Below the pieces are notes generated by a model. That model was not told the DNA's origin. It saw only the letters and a program-made list of their open reading frames with translations, and made no database searches. A DNA stretch of 64,000 nt from Prochlorococcus marinus bv. HNLC2 (GTDB taxonomy: Bacteria; Cyanobacteriota; Cyanobacteriia; PCC-6307; Cyanobiaceae): assembly GCA_000218745.1 (NCBI GenBank), contig GL947595.1:1042299-1106298 (forward strand), written 5' to 3'. The first letter of the stretch is position 1. Every line of letters begins with the position of its first letter. A program made the translations under genes and the position numbers. Below, piece by piece: positions 45,760-54,326 of this stretch.

Positions 45760-47425
45760 TGTTAAGACCTCCATTTTCAAAACAATTAATAGAAATAATG
45801 AATGGGATGTAATTGTAATCGGAGCTGGAGCAGCAGGTTTAATGGCATCTTTAGAATTACCTGAAAATTATAAAGTTCTACTTTTAAATCGTAATACCAA
45901 TCAAAATTCATCAAGTAGATGGGCGCAAGGAGGAATTGCCTCAGTAGTCAGACCTGATGATTCTTTTGATTTGCATATCCAGGATACAGTCAATGCTGGC
46001 GATGGTCTTTGTGATTTGCAATCTGTAGAAATGCTTGTTAAAGAGGCTCCTGGATGTGTTAATAGACTTCAAAAGCTAGGTATGATTTTTGATCAAAACT
46101 CCAATGAATTATCTACAACTTTAGAAGCGGCGCACTCTTGTAGAAGAGTTTTACATGTAAAAGATAGGACTGGAAGAGCGCTTGTTGAAGTATTGGAGGA
46201 TCATGTTGAGAATAAGAAAAATGTTTTGCATTGTAGAGGAGTGAGGGTTACTAATATATCTGTAGAAAATAATTGCTGTAATGGGGTTCAAGTCTTAGAT
46301 GGATCTAATTTATATTGGATTCATGCTAAGGCTATTGTATTAGCTACTGGTGGAGGAGGCCATCTTTTTGCTAATACAACGAATCCTCCCCAGTCAGCTG
46401 GAGAAGGAATTTCTTTAGCCTGGGAGGCAGGGGCTGCAATAGAGGATTTGGAATTTATACAATTTCATCCAACTGCTTTAAAGTTTTATGGTGCACCTTG
46501 TTTTTTAATTTCTGAAGCATTAAGAGGAGAAGGTGCTGTATTGGTAGATGATTTTGGTAATAGTCCAGTTAGTAAATTACAAGATAAGGAATTATCAACT
46601 AGAGATCAAGTAAGTAGAGCTGTTATGAGTTATATGAAAAGTAAAAATATAGATCATGTAGGTTTGGATCTTAGATTGATCAAACCAGAGGTAATAATAA
46701 AAAGGTTCCCTACTATATTAAGCAGATGTCAAGAATATGGTATTAACCCGCTAAATGAATTGATACCTGTTGCACCTGCAGCGCATTATTGGATGGGTGG
46801 TGTACATACAGGTATGAATGCCTCTACTACAGTGAAAGGTTTATATGCAGTTGGCGAAGTTGCTTCAACTGGCGTTCATGGAGCAAATAGACTAGCTAGC
46901 AATTCATTAATGGAGTGTCTTGTTTTTGCGAGAAAATTATCAGAAATTGATTTAGAGAAAACAAAAGATTTGAAATCCTCTAAAAGGTTTCTCGTACAAG
47001 CAAGAGATATTAATTTAAATAAGGATTTTTGTAATCAAATTTCCAATAAGATAGATTATTTAAGAAAATCATGTTGGCAATTTTTAGGAGTTTCAAGAGT
47101 AAAAGAGAATATGCAGAAGTTTGTAAAAGAACTTGATATTGAGTGCTCAGATTTAAATCAAAATGAACTTCTTATTATGACTAAAGAGCTTGGTTTTGAT
47201 GAAAGAATTACACTTAATGAGCCCAACAGAAGAGCTCTCAATCTAATAATGGATTTAAATAATAGGCAGATTACAACAAAACTATTATTAGATGCTTGTC
47301 TTTTTAGAGAAGAAAGTAGAGGCGGACATTTTAGATTTGATTTTCCTAATAAAAGTGAAGAATGGAAATGTCATTCAAGACAAATTAAAAAAGAAAAAAT
47401 TCAAAAAAGATATATCAAAAATTAG
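45746..47425 (+). CDS. nadB: L-aspartate oxidase NadB
   Basis: A 559-residue FAD enzyme oxidising aspartate to iminoaspartate for NAD synthesis. FAD loop VIVIGAGAAGLMASLELP, active-site SSRWAQGGIASV, FHPTALKF and the arginine-rich LRGEGAVLV region are all present, as is GEVASTGVHGANRLASNSLM near the C-terminal part of the FAD domain. As written it must start at GTG 45746, inside DUF3120. I think the true start is ATG 45759 (TAATG coupling): one added A in the run 45779-45782 would give LRPPFSKTINRNNEWDV. The rest is intact. Confidence 0.92.
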   Translation: MGWFNVKTSIFKTINRNNEWDVIVIGAGAAGLMASLELPENYKVLLLNRNTNQNSSSRWAQGGIASVVRPDDSFDLHIQDTVNAGDGLCDLQSVEMLVKEAPGCVNRLQKLGMIFDQNSNELSTTLEAAHSCRRVLHVKDRTGRALVEVLEDHVENKKNVLHCRGVRVTNISVENNCCNGVQVLDGSNLYWIHAKAIVLATGGGGHLFANTTNPPQSAGEGISLAWEAGAAIEDLEFIQFHPTALKFYGAPCFLISEALRGEGAVLVDDFGNSPVSKLQDKELSTRDQVSRAVMSYMKSKNIDHVGLDLRLIKPEVIIKRFPTILSRCQEYGINPLNELIPVAPAAHYWMGGVHTGMNASTTVKGLYAVGEVASTGVHGANRLASNSLMECLVFARKLSEIDLEKTKDLKSSKRFLVQARDINLNKDFCNQISNKIDYLRKSCWQFLGVSRVKENMQKFVKELDIECSDLNQNELLIMTKELGFDERITLNEPNRRALNLIMDLNNRQITTKLLLDACLFREESRGGHFRFDFPNKSEEWKCHSRQIKKEKIQKRYIKN

Positions 47426-48320
47426 TATCTCCTGTATAACCAGTCATATTGGCTAATTCTTGAAGATCTCTCGTTCCACTATAAATCTTATTATTTATCT
47501 CCCATGATGGAAATCCTTCAATTCCTTTTTGAGAACAGAGTTCATATTGATTATCAATTCCATCTTTAGCACATTCAATAATAGTCAATTCTTCAGCTGC
47601 TTTTTTGCCAAATAATTGTTTTTGATCATGACAATGAGGACACCAGTAGGCACTATACATAATTATTTTATTCTCATTTAAAAACTTAGCAAAATCAATT
47701 TTTTGTTTCGAGCTTTTTGTAGTTATGAGTGGTGCTGATTTTTCTGAAGGATTAATAATTTCGCTAGCTTTGGAAGGATCAACTTGGTTAGACCATATTA
47801 ATCCTCCTAAAAGAACTATAAAAGCGATTGTGATTCCTCGATAAAGCATAGGTTCCCTATTTTCAAATTTTGCACCAATAATAGTCAGTATAAAAATAGA
47901 AAACGATAAAAAAGCTGAAAGTATACAGAAAATGCAAAAAGCTTCTATCTTAAAAAACATTATATTTATTAGTAAGAAGCTAAATACTGATGATCCTCAA
48001 GAAATTAAATAAAGAAACCACCATAGAAATCTACTTAATTTTTCTTTAGGGGGAAATATTTTTAGTGTAAGGATTATTGTTACTAATAGAATTAAAGAAT
48101 AAGTTATTAGTCCAGCAAGAGATAGAGGTATATTTATTTGATTATTGCTATATAAAGTTCCCCATGGGCTATTTAAAACAGCATCACATCCATTGATCCC
48201 AGGGCAAGAAAGAGATGAGAATAATCCCCAGTTTTTAAGAGTAATTGAACCTGTATCTACTATCCCAATAGTGCTTAGTAAAGCTATTAATATTTTTGGC
48301 CATTTTATAGTCTTTTTCAT
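47415..48320 (-). pseudogene. VKOR-thioredoxin fusion protein with in-frame TGA
   Basis: A thylakoid or inner-membrane disulfide-forming enzyme: vitamin K epoxide reductase domain fused to a thioredoxin-like domain, as in other cyanobacteria. The VKOR loop cysteines are in SCPGINGCDAVLNSPWG. The active pair CIFC follows in EAFCIFCILSA. The Trx domain has SAYWCPHCHDQ. The frame is continuous for 301 codons except for a TGA at 47997-47999, between WWFLYLIS and GSSVFSFLLI. This is one substitution from a sense codon, with no frame change. Without read-through, only two VKOR helices would be made. The 3' end overlaps nadB by 11 bases. Confidence 0.85.
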
Positions 48321-48431
48321 TTGAACTCTTAATCGTATTTATTCTCATCAATATTTATTCAAATATAACTAATATATTTTAATAATTTTATTTGAGAAAA
48401 GAAATTAATTTTTTCAATTACTAAAAATTAT

Positions 48432-48524
48432 TTAAATTAATTTAATAGCTCTTAAAAGTTTATCTAAAGCAAATGCTGCTCCAAATCCAAATATTAGAAA
48501 TGCAAAATAGAAGATAATATTCAT
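48432..48524 (-). CDS. Putative cytochrome b6f subunit PetL, 30 aa
   Basis: ATG 48524 to TAA 48432-48434 encodes 30 residues, nearly all one hydrophobic helix (FYFAFLIFGFGAAFAL), ending RAIKLI. Cyanobacterial PetL proteins are about 32 residues and end in a similar I-K-x-I-K-L-I pattern, so this may be PetL, a small stabilising subunit of the cytochrome b6f complex. The match is by size, helix and C-terminus only. No other pet gene is adjacent. Confidence 0.45.
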   Translation of the reverse strand: MNIIFYFAFLIFGFGAAFALDKLLRAIKLI

Positions 48525-48587
48525 AGAAATACTTTTTTTTATTAATTTAGCAATTTTTCTTTTAAATAATCAATATAGTCTAATTTC

Positions 48588-48975
48588 TTAATCTTGAATA
48601 TATTCAATATTTTTCACAATGCATTCTTCAGCTTTTTGTAATTCTCTACCTAAATAGAGTGCATGATCAATCTTAGATATTAAACTTTCTTCTTTCTCAG
48701 AAAGTAAAATCCCAACTTCCTTAGCTGTATCTCCAATGAAAATTTTATTATATTGTCTTATATTTTCGTTCCTACATGTTATTGGCATATTTGTATCTGG
48801 ATCAATTGCCAGTCCTCTTCTTATTTATCTTATTTAGATAGTGTTCAACAATGATTTTTTTCTTAATTAAATCTATTTTTATTAGGAAATAACCCTTTGG
48901 ATCTAAATTAATATTTCTTTTGGATAATTCTTTATCTATATTTTTTCTTTTATTTTCTGAGGAAATTAAATCCAT
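48588..48975 (-). pseudogene. DUF4346-like protein, frameshifted
   Basis: A 128-residue cyanobacterial protein split by one extra base. The N-terminal half starts at ATG 48975, reads LDPKGYFLIKIDLIKKKIIV, and as written stops at 48802-48804. Dropping the base at 48816 joins NKINKK to GLAIDPDTNMPITCRNEN. The C-terminal half (48588-48788) has FIGDTAKEVGILL, DHALYLGRELQKAEEC and the terminal YIQD that mark DUF4346. The function of this domain is unknown; it also occurs fused to a dihydropteroate-synthase-like protein. Confidence 0.7.
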
Positions 48976-49018
48976 TTAATATTAGTTAATTCATTACTTA
49001 TCATATAATAAGAATTTT

Positions 49019-50182
49019 TTATTTAATAAAAGGGATTGAATTATTTTCTATTTCAATTTCATCCAAAGTGATTTTATTCGTTTTTTTAAGCCAATCACTA
49101 ATTATATTTTCCATGCCATTATTAAACCATTTGTGAAAACTTTTTGTACTTTTAGCATAGAATCCTCTTCTCCTTTTTTGTTTGCCTCCTGCCCCTGGAT
49201 CAAATCTTTCAATATTGTTTGCGATTGCCCATTCAATTGGTTTGTAATAGCATAATTCAAAATGAAGATTATCAATTTCACTATTACATCCCCAATATCT
49301 TCCCCATAAATTTTTGTTATTTTTAACGCACATTGACATCGCGATTGGCTCGTTAGAGTTATTTTCGTAAGCACTAAAAATTAGAAGATTTTCTTTATTC
49401 TCAATACTATTTTTAAAAAAATCTGAAGTAAGGTATTTACTACCCCATATCCCCCATTTGAGACAATGCTGCTCGTAAAAAAAATGCATATCTTTTAAAA
49501 TCTCTTCATTTATATTTATACCCGTTAAGGTTTTTATATGAATATTTTTATTAGTGATTGATTTTCTTTCTCTTTTAATATTTCGTCTTTGATTAGAGTT
49601 GAATCTTAATAAATAATCATCAAAAGATTTTTCAGATTGAGAGATCCATTCACTTCTTATATTCACCCAATCATGATATCCCAACTTTTCTAAATAATTG
49701 CTCCAATTATCATCAACATATAAGAAATTACAACTTAATATATTATTTCTTTTTGCAAAATTTTCGATATTATCAATCAAAAAACTAGTTATTTTATCTC
49801 TATTCAAATTCTCTTCATATAAAAATTGATAACCTTCAATTGGACTATAAGGACTCATACCAATTAATTTAGGATAATAATTTAAATTAAGATCCTGAGC
49901 TAATCTTGCAAATGATTGATCAAAAATAAATTCTCCATAACTATGATTCTTAAGAAAAAGAGGAGCAATTGCACATAATTCTTTTTTAGCTTTTCTATAA
50001 GCCAAAAAATAAAGGGGTTGCCAACCAGTTTCTCTCGTAACAGTATTAGATTTTTCGAGATTTTTGATCCAGTACCATTCATAAAAGGGATTATTATTTT
50101 TTTTATTAAATTCATCCCAAATCTCTTTTTTGATTTCAGAAATGGAAAGTTTTATTTCTAAGTAATAATTATTTGCATCCAT
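49019..50182 (-). CDS. FemAB/GNAT-like acyltransferase (DUF482)
   Basis: A 387-residue cytoplasmic protein of the DUF482/FemAB-like group (peptidoglycan biosynthesis-like N-acyltransferases). Seen are the N-terminal NNPFYEWYWIKNLEKS, GWQPLYFLAY, RFNSNQRRNIKRERK in the central part, and the C-terminal RFDPGAGGKQKRRRGF with the glycine-rich loop typical of the family. No membrane segment. In other bacteria related proteins add amino acids to cell wall or aminoacylate small metabolites; the substrate here is unknown. It starts six bases after ribD-C. Confidence 0.85.
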   Translation of the reverse strand: MDANNYYLEIKLSISEIKKEIWDEFNKKNNNPFYEWYWIKNLEKSNTVTRETGWQPLYFLAYRKAKKELCAIAPLFLKNHSYGEFIFDQSFARLAQDLNLNYYPKLIGMSPYSPIEGYQFLYEENLNRDKITSFLIDNIENFAKRNNILSCNFLYVDDNWSNYLEKLGYHDWVNIRSEWISQSEKSFDDYLLRFNSNQRRNIKRERKSITNKNIHIKTLTGININEEILKDMHFFYEQHCLKWGIWGSKYLTSDFFKNSIENKENLLIFSAYENNSNEPIAMSMCVKNNKNLWGRYWGCNSEIDNLHFELCYYKPIEWAIANNIERFDPGAGGKQKRRRGFYAKSTKSFHKWFNNGMENIISDWLKKTNKITLDEIEIENNSIPFIK

Positions 50183-50188
50183 AAAATT

Positions 50189-50860
50189 TTAAAATTCAAG
50201 AAATCTATTTATTTTTTTTGCGTAATGGATAAATATTTCATTAGTTTTTAATTGCTTACAAGATTTTATTATCCATTCATTGTTAAAATCTAAAATTTTT
50301 TCATGTGTTTTATGAGGAAGCCATATATATTTTCCTCCAATAATTTTGGGTATAATTGTAATTTTTATTTCATCAATTAAATCCTCCATCATAAATGAAT
50401 GTATTAGTTTTGCCCCTCCAAGTAAAGCTATTTTTTCAATCCCTTCTTTTTTTAAGTTTGCTAATGTTTGGAGCCATGAATTTTTATAAAAAAACTCTTT
50501 ATCGAAATTCAAATCCTTGGTAATTTTTTTTGGATTTGAATTTATTAACCATCTTTTAATTGGCTGATTAAAATAAATCCATTCTTTTTGAAAATTATTA
50601 GGGTTGCCAGCAATAATCGAAATGGGTTGTGACTCTTTGATTATAAATTTTGTTTTATCTATAAATTTTTTTATAAGAAATGTACTTTGATGCACTTTAA
50701 GTGTACCTGATCCAAATATCGTGGCATCAACTTTAGATATAGCATTATTAAGTATCTTCTTATCTTCAAAACTCCCAATATGAGCAGATTGATTTATGGG
50801 AAATGATAATCTTCCATCAATACTTGATGCAATAACTAAAATTATATTTGGTTTTTTCAA
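50189..50860 (-). CDS. RibD C-terminal-type (pyrimidine) reductase
   Basis: A 223-residue protein with a dihydrofolate-reductase-like fold. The start ILVIASSIDGRLSF and later ALLGGAKLIHSFMMEDLIDEIKITI match the RibD reductase domain. That domain reduces 5-amino-6-ribosylamino-uracil phosphate in riboflavin synthesis. The deaminase domain is absent. It overlaps the PTPS gene by four bases, so a role with pterin-related substrates is also possible. Confidence 0.82.
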   Translation of the reverse strand: MKKPNIILVIASSIDGRLSFPINQSAHIGSFEDKKILNNAISKVDATIFGSGTLKVHQSTFLIKKFIDKTKFIIKESQPISIIAGNPNNFQKEWIYFNQPIKRWLINSNPKKITKDLNFDKEFFYKNSWLQTLANLKKEGIEKIALLGGAKLIHSFMMEDLIDEIKITIIPKIIGGKYIWLPHKTHEKILDFNNEWIIKSCKQLKTNEIFIHYAKKINRFLEF

Positions 50861-51783
50861 GCCTGAATAACTAAGGAGTTTTCGAGATTTTTTTGTAAAG
50901 AATTTGGAATACTCTGCTCAACATAGATTTCTGCAGCATTATTTGGACTTTCTTGCAGTCTAATCTTATGTAAATTTGCTCCAATATTTTTAATTGGCAA
51001 GGAAAGTATGTCTGCTATGTGTAATGCTATATTCTCGCAAGTTGGTACACAAGTTCTAAAGTATTCAATATCTTTATTCAAGAAAGTATGATCAAGTTGT
51101 TCAACAATAAGATCGTCAATTATTGTTTGTAGTGATGGTAAGTCACATATCATTCCAGTTCTTGGATCAATATCACCTCTAACAGTAACATCTAGAAAAT
51201 AATTATGCCCATGTCCATTAATTCTGGCACATTTACCATAAATCTTTTTGTTTTCACTCAGTGAGATCTCATCTTTAGCTAGTCTATGAGCAGCATTAAA
51301 ATGAGTTTGAACTGTTAATAAAGCTTCCATTTTTTTTCCGTAATAATCCGCCCATAATGTAGGGCTTTCGTAAAGTCTTAATGCAGTTAATGGTAAATCA
51401 TTTTTTAAACGATTCCAAATAATACTAACTAAAGCTTCTGTGGTAGGAAGTATTCCTGAATCTTTAGTTATGTCAAATTCTGGCCAAACATCATTTAAGA
51501 ATCGAAAGTCTAGAGGTTCAGTTACTTTATCTTTTATAGAGTGTTTTACATCAGAAAGATTTAAAACCATTCCATAAGAATCAAGTTCGCCTCCCATCGA
51601 TACAATTAGCTCATAATTATGACCATGTCCTGGAGCTAAACTGCATTTTCCAAATAGAGCAAGATTTTCTTCTGGGCTTTTCTCTGGAAGCCAGTAACGA
51701 TGACTAGAGCTAAAACAGGCACGACGAGTAATCACGCATTCCCGCCCTTCACCATGTTTTGATTTGGAATGAAATAATGACAT
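50857..51783 (-). CDS. Tandem 6-pyruvoyl-tetrahydropterin synthase-like protein
   Basis: A 308-residue protein with two QueD/PTPS domains in one chain. Domain 1 (about 15-135) has CFSSSHRYWLP and APGHGHNYELIV; domain 2 (about 148-290) has HFNAAHRLAK and INGHGHNYFLDV, then PTCENIALHIAD. Each has the zinc-binding histidines (H...H-x-H). Single-domain PTPS is about 120-140 residues, so this is a fusion or duplication. It may make 7-deazapurine (queuosine) precursors or pterin. It overlaps the RibD-C gene. Confidence 0.88.
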   Translation of the reverse strand: MSLFHSKSKHGEGRECVITRRACFSSSHRYWLPEKSPEENLALFGKCSLAPGHGHNYELIVSMGGELDSYGMVLNLSDVKHSIKDKVTEPLDFRFLNDVWPEFDITKDSGILPTTEALVSIIWNRLKNDLPLTALRLYESPTLWADYYGKKMEALLTVQTHFNAAHRLAKDEISLSENKKIYGKCARINGHGHNYFLDVTVRGDIDPRTGMICDLPSLQTIIDDLIVEQLDHTFLNKDIEYFRTCVPTCENIALHIADILSLPIKNIGANLHKIRLQESPNNAAEIYVEQSIPNSLQKNLENSLVIQA

Positions 51784-51833
51784 GTTTACTTGTATTGTTA
51801 CTATCTTAGAGTCTTAAATAGTATTTTGTCTGT

Positions 51834-52388
51834 ATGGAACGAAATTTCACTAATGGTCTTATAAAAGAATTAAGAGGAAGAAGTATATTTTTAATAGGAA
51901 TGATGGGCTCAGGTAAATCATCAACTGGACCTGTTCTCGCTGAGATTTTGAAATATAAATACGTAGATCTTGATGTGTTAATTGAAAAATTAACTAAAAA
52001 AACAATTGAAAAAGTTTTTAGCGAAGAAGGTGAGGAATATTTTCGAGATTTGGAAACTCAATGCCTCCAGGAAATTATAAAATTACCATCTGTTGTGGTA
52101 TCAACTGGAGGAGGGGTGGTTTTAAAAAAAGAAAATTGGGGTATTTTACGTCAAGGCATTATTGTTTGGCTTGATATAAATAAAGAGATTGCGCTTAATA
52201 GATTAAATTCTAAAGATAATATTAGACCCCTATTAAAGGGTAATATAGATATAAAATATGAAGAAATTTTTGAAACCAGAAAAGATATTTATGCTCAAGC
52301 AGATTTAAGAGTAGAAATTAATAATGAAGGGGTGAAAAATGTAGCCGAAAAAATTCTTAATACTTTAAAAAAAGAGATCAATAATTAA
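51834..52388 (+). CDS. aroK: Shikimate kinase
   Basis: A 184-residue P-loop kinase for the fifth step from DAHP in aromatic amino acid synthesis. Walker A GMMGSGKSSTG (about 22-32), DLD for magnesium and shikimate (about 47-49), FRDLE (about 73-77) and the substrate loop STGGGVV (about 91-97) are all present. The lid includes NIRPLLKG. It is divergent from the PTPS gene with a 50-base gap. Its stop overlaps that of the convergent CRR7-like gene by four bases. Confidence 0.95.
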   Translation: MERNFTNGLIKELRGRSIFLIGMMGSGKSSTGPVLAEILKYKYVDLDVLIEKLTKKTIEKVFSEEGEEYFRDLETQCLQEIIKLPSVVVSTGGGVVLKKENWGILRQGIIVWLDINKEIALNRLNSKDNIRPLLKGNIDIKYEEIFETRKDIYAQADLRVEINNEGVKNVAEKILNTLKKEINN

Positions 52389-52642
52389 TTAGGGTCTATT
52401 CTGACTGCAAACCACTTCAAAGTATATCCTGGCTTGATCTCTAGTTCACAGGTATTCTCTAAGAAATCTTCTATATTTTCCTCCTTTTCAAAGTCTTCAT
52501 TTTGATTTATTGTTGGAAAATCAACTTTAGGTAACCATTTTTTTAACCACTCAATTGCTTCTTTTTTAGTTACTATTTCTTCTTTTTTTTCAGGTTCCAA
52601 TATTACAAAATGTTCTACAGATCTTATAAGTGGGTTTGACAT
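52385..52642 (-). CDS. CRR7-like protein (NDH-1 assembly)
   Basis: An 85-residue soluble acidic protein. The start SNPLIRSVEHFVILEPEKKE and the end CELEIKPGYTLKWFAVRI resemble chlororespiratory reduction 7 (CRR7), needed for NDH-1-like complex assembly in plants and present in cyanobacteria. I place the start at ATG 52642, because the upstream extension looks unlike the family and would overlap a divergent gene. That ATG shares the CATG site with the start of the gene on the other strand. Confidence 0.7.
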   Translation of the reverse strand: MSNPLIRSVEHFVILEPEKKEEIVTKKEAIEWLKKWLPKVDFPTINQNEDFEKEENIEDFLENTCELEIKPGYTLKWFAVRIDPN

Positions 52643-53357
52643 GTTTAAAAAATTTTTAGCTTTTATTTTAGTATTGACTATTGTAATAATAAATTGCGAC
52701 AAAGTTAATGCATTAGTAGACGAAGATGTTCAACAATTTCTAGAGAAAAGAGAAAGATCATGGCCTGATTGGAGTTTAACCAAATTAAAAAAATCAGATA
52801 TAAAAAAAGATCTTATTTACCCTGGTTGGTTTGAAGGTGATTGGGTTGTTTATTCTCAGGATCTCAATGATCTATCTAAAGATGCAGTAAAATATACAGT
52901 TCGTTTTACAAAAAATGAATCAGGCCAAATCGTAGGAGATAGAGCAAATAATTCTGAATCTATTGGAAAAGCAATTCTTGGAGACAAACTCAAAAAAGTT
53001 AAATCTGATCCAAATTCTTTTAATAACCAAATAATTTATTTAGAGGATAATGAATTTATTGAGTCTAGGGTTACTGCTAGAAATCAAATTTTTGATGATG
53101 AACTTTTTTTTGCAGATGAATTTTTTATTCAATCATTTCATAAATCTGGGGTTTCCAGATTAAATCAAGTTGAAACGATGAGTAAATTTTATAAATGTAA
53201 TAATAAAGGATTTCAGTCATCACAGTTAATAAAACCTGAGATTTGCGGTTTTCAATATCAAGCTACTTATGGTTCAAAAGTAGGCAGTACTAATCTTAAG
53301 GCAATATCTACTAATAAATATAAATTAAATTTTAGATTTATTGGGACTGAGCACTAA
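52641..53357 (+). CDS. Exported DUF6816-like protein
   Basis: A 238-residue protein with a signal peptide (MFKKFLAFILVLTIVIINCD, probable cut after KVNA at residue 25). The mature part has RERSWPDWSL and YPGWFEGDWVVYSQDL, features of a cyanobacterial family annotated DUF6816. It is probably located in the thylakoid lumen or periplasm. Function unknown. Its ATG at 52641 overlaps the start codon of the CRR7-like gene in CATG. The 3' end overlaps the GST gene by 20 bases. Confidence 0.7.
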   Translation: MFKKFLAFILVLTIVIINCDKVNALVDEDVQQFLEKRERSWPDWSLTKLKKSDIKKDLIYPGWFEGDWVVYSQDLNDLSKDAVKYTVRFTKNESGQIVGDRANNSESIGKAILGDKLKKVKSDPNSFNNQIIYLEDNEFIESRVTARNQIFDDELFFADEFFIQSFHKSGVSRLNQVETMSKFYKCNNKGFQSSQLIKPEICGFQYQATYGSKVGSTNLKAISTNKYKLNFRFIGTEH

Positions 53358-54063
53358 ATAAATCTTCTTCTAATCTATCTCTCCAATTAAATAGATTTTC
53401 TAGATATGGATTATTAATATATTCTTGACAACCTTCTCCTGCAAGAATAGGCCCTGAAGAAGTAGGGAATTTTAAAAGAGAAAGTTGAGCTGCAATTGAA
53501 ATATCCGCTATGGTAAGACTTTCTCCAATTATAAATTTCTTATTAATTAATGATTTTGATAGTGATTCTAAAATTTTTTGTAATTCAATATTAGATTTAT
53601 TAGATAGAACTACATTAGATATTTTACTTAAATTGTTGAATGGTAATTTTTCAAAAATTCCTCTTATTGATGAGGGTAATTCATTTGGAAGTAAAGCAGC
53701 TCTTAATTGTGGATTTTCAAGAGCTGATTTAATTAAGGCTTGCTTACAAACGGAAGCCATTGTTGTATCGGCCCAATCTTCAATAATTTTTGATTGTGAT
53801 AAATGAATTGGATCTGAGGGAAATAACGAATTATTAGTATTTTTTGTATCTATGTATTCACAAATAGTTGAGGAGTCGCTAATTATTTGACCATTTTCAT
53901 CCATTATTACAGGTAATTGTTTTTGTCCAGATATTTTAAAAATTTCTATTTGTCCAAGTGCTGGTGAAATTTCTTCAACTCTATATTTAAGGTTTTTAGC
54001 ATGTAAAGCCATCCTAGTTTTTAAACAAAATGCACTATGTTTAAATTGATATAATGTAATCAT
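53338..54063 (-). CDS. Glutathione S-transferase family protein
   Basis: A 241-residue cytoplasmic protein. The N-terminal thioredoxin-like domain (about 1-75) has KHSAFCLKTRMALHAKNLKY, with a cysteine in the catalytic loop as in omega/beta-like GSTs, then the QKQLPVIMDENG cis-proline region and SDSSTICEYID. The helical C-terminal domain follows, with IIGESLTIADISIAAQLSLL. Substrate unknown; glutathione-dependent reduction or detoxification is likely. Confidence 0.88.
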   Translation of the reverse strand: MITLYQFKHSAFCLKTRMALHAKNLKYRVEEISPALGQIEIFKISGQKQLPVIMDENGQIISDSSTICEYIDTKNTNNSLFPSDPIHLSQSKIIEDWADTTMASVCKQALIKSALENPQLRAALLPNELPSSIRGIFEKLPFNNLSKISNVVLSNKSNIELQKILESLSKSLINKKFIIGESLTIADISIAAQLSLLKFPTSSGPILAGEGCQEYINNPYLENLFNWRDRLEEDLFSAQSQ

Positions 54064-54116
54064 GTTGGTATAGTTTTTAAAAACTTAGCTAAAAAAGTAC
54101 ACTATTTGTGGGGTTT

Positions 54117-54317
54117 ATGGGCGAATTCTTTTCTAATGTTGCAAGATATCCTAAATATTTAATTTCAATCATTGTCGGTGGACTAGTTGCCTTACTAGGA
54201 CCATTATTTAAAAATATTGCAAACCCTTTTACCGCAATTGCATTAGTATCATCCTTAGTAAGTGCGATAATTACTTTTTTTTTCGTACTAAAAGCAATGA
54301 CTAATCCAGTTGTCTAG
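54117..54317 (+). CDS. DUF751 family membrane protein (Ycf33-like)
   Basis: A 66-residue protein with two hydrophobic helices (about 14-33 and 40-60), containing RYPKYLISIIVGGLVALLGP. The ATG at 54117 is the more natural start; a GTG at 54108 is also in frame. DUF751 (often compared with plastid Ycf33) is usually next to rbfA in cyanobacteria, as it is here, ten bases upstream. Function unknown. Confidence 0.8.
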   Translation: MGEFFSNVARYPKYLISIIVGGLVALLGPLFKNIANPFTAIALVSSLVSAIITFFFVLKAMTNPVV

Positions 54318-54326
54318 TAATTACTC

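Noticed and set aside
47997..47999. TGA in VKOR-Trx as selenocysteine
   Set aside because: The position is not at a redox cysteine (CIFC and CPHC are intact), no SECIS-like hairpin was seen, and this lineage is not known to use selenocysteine.
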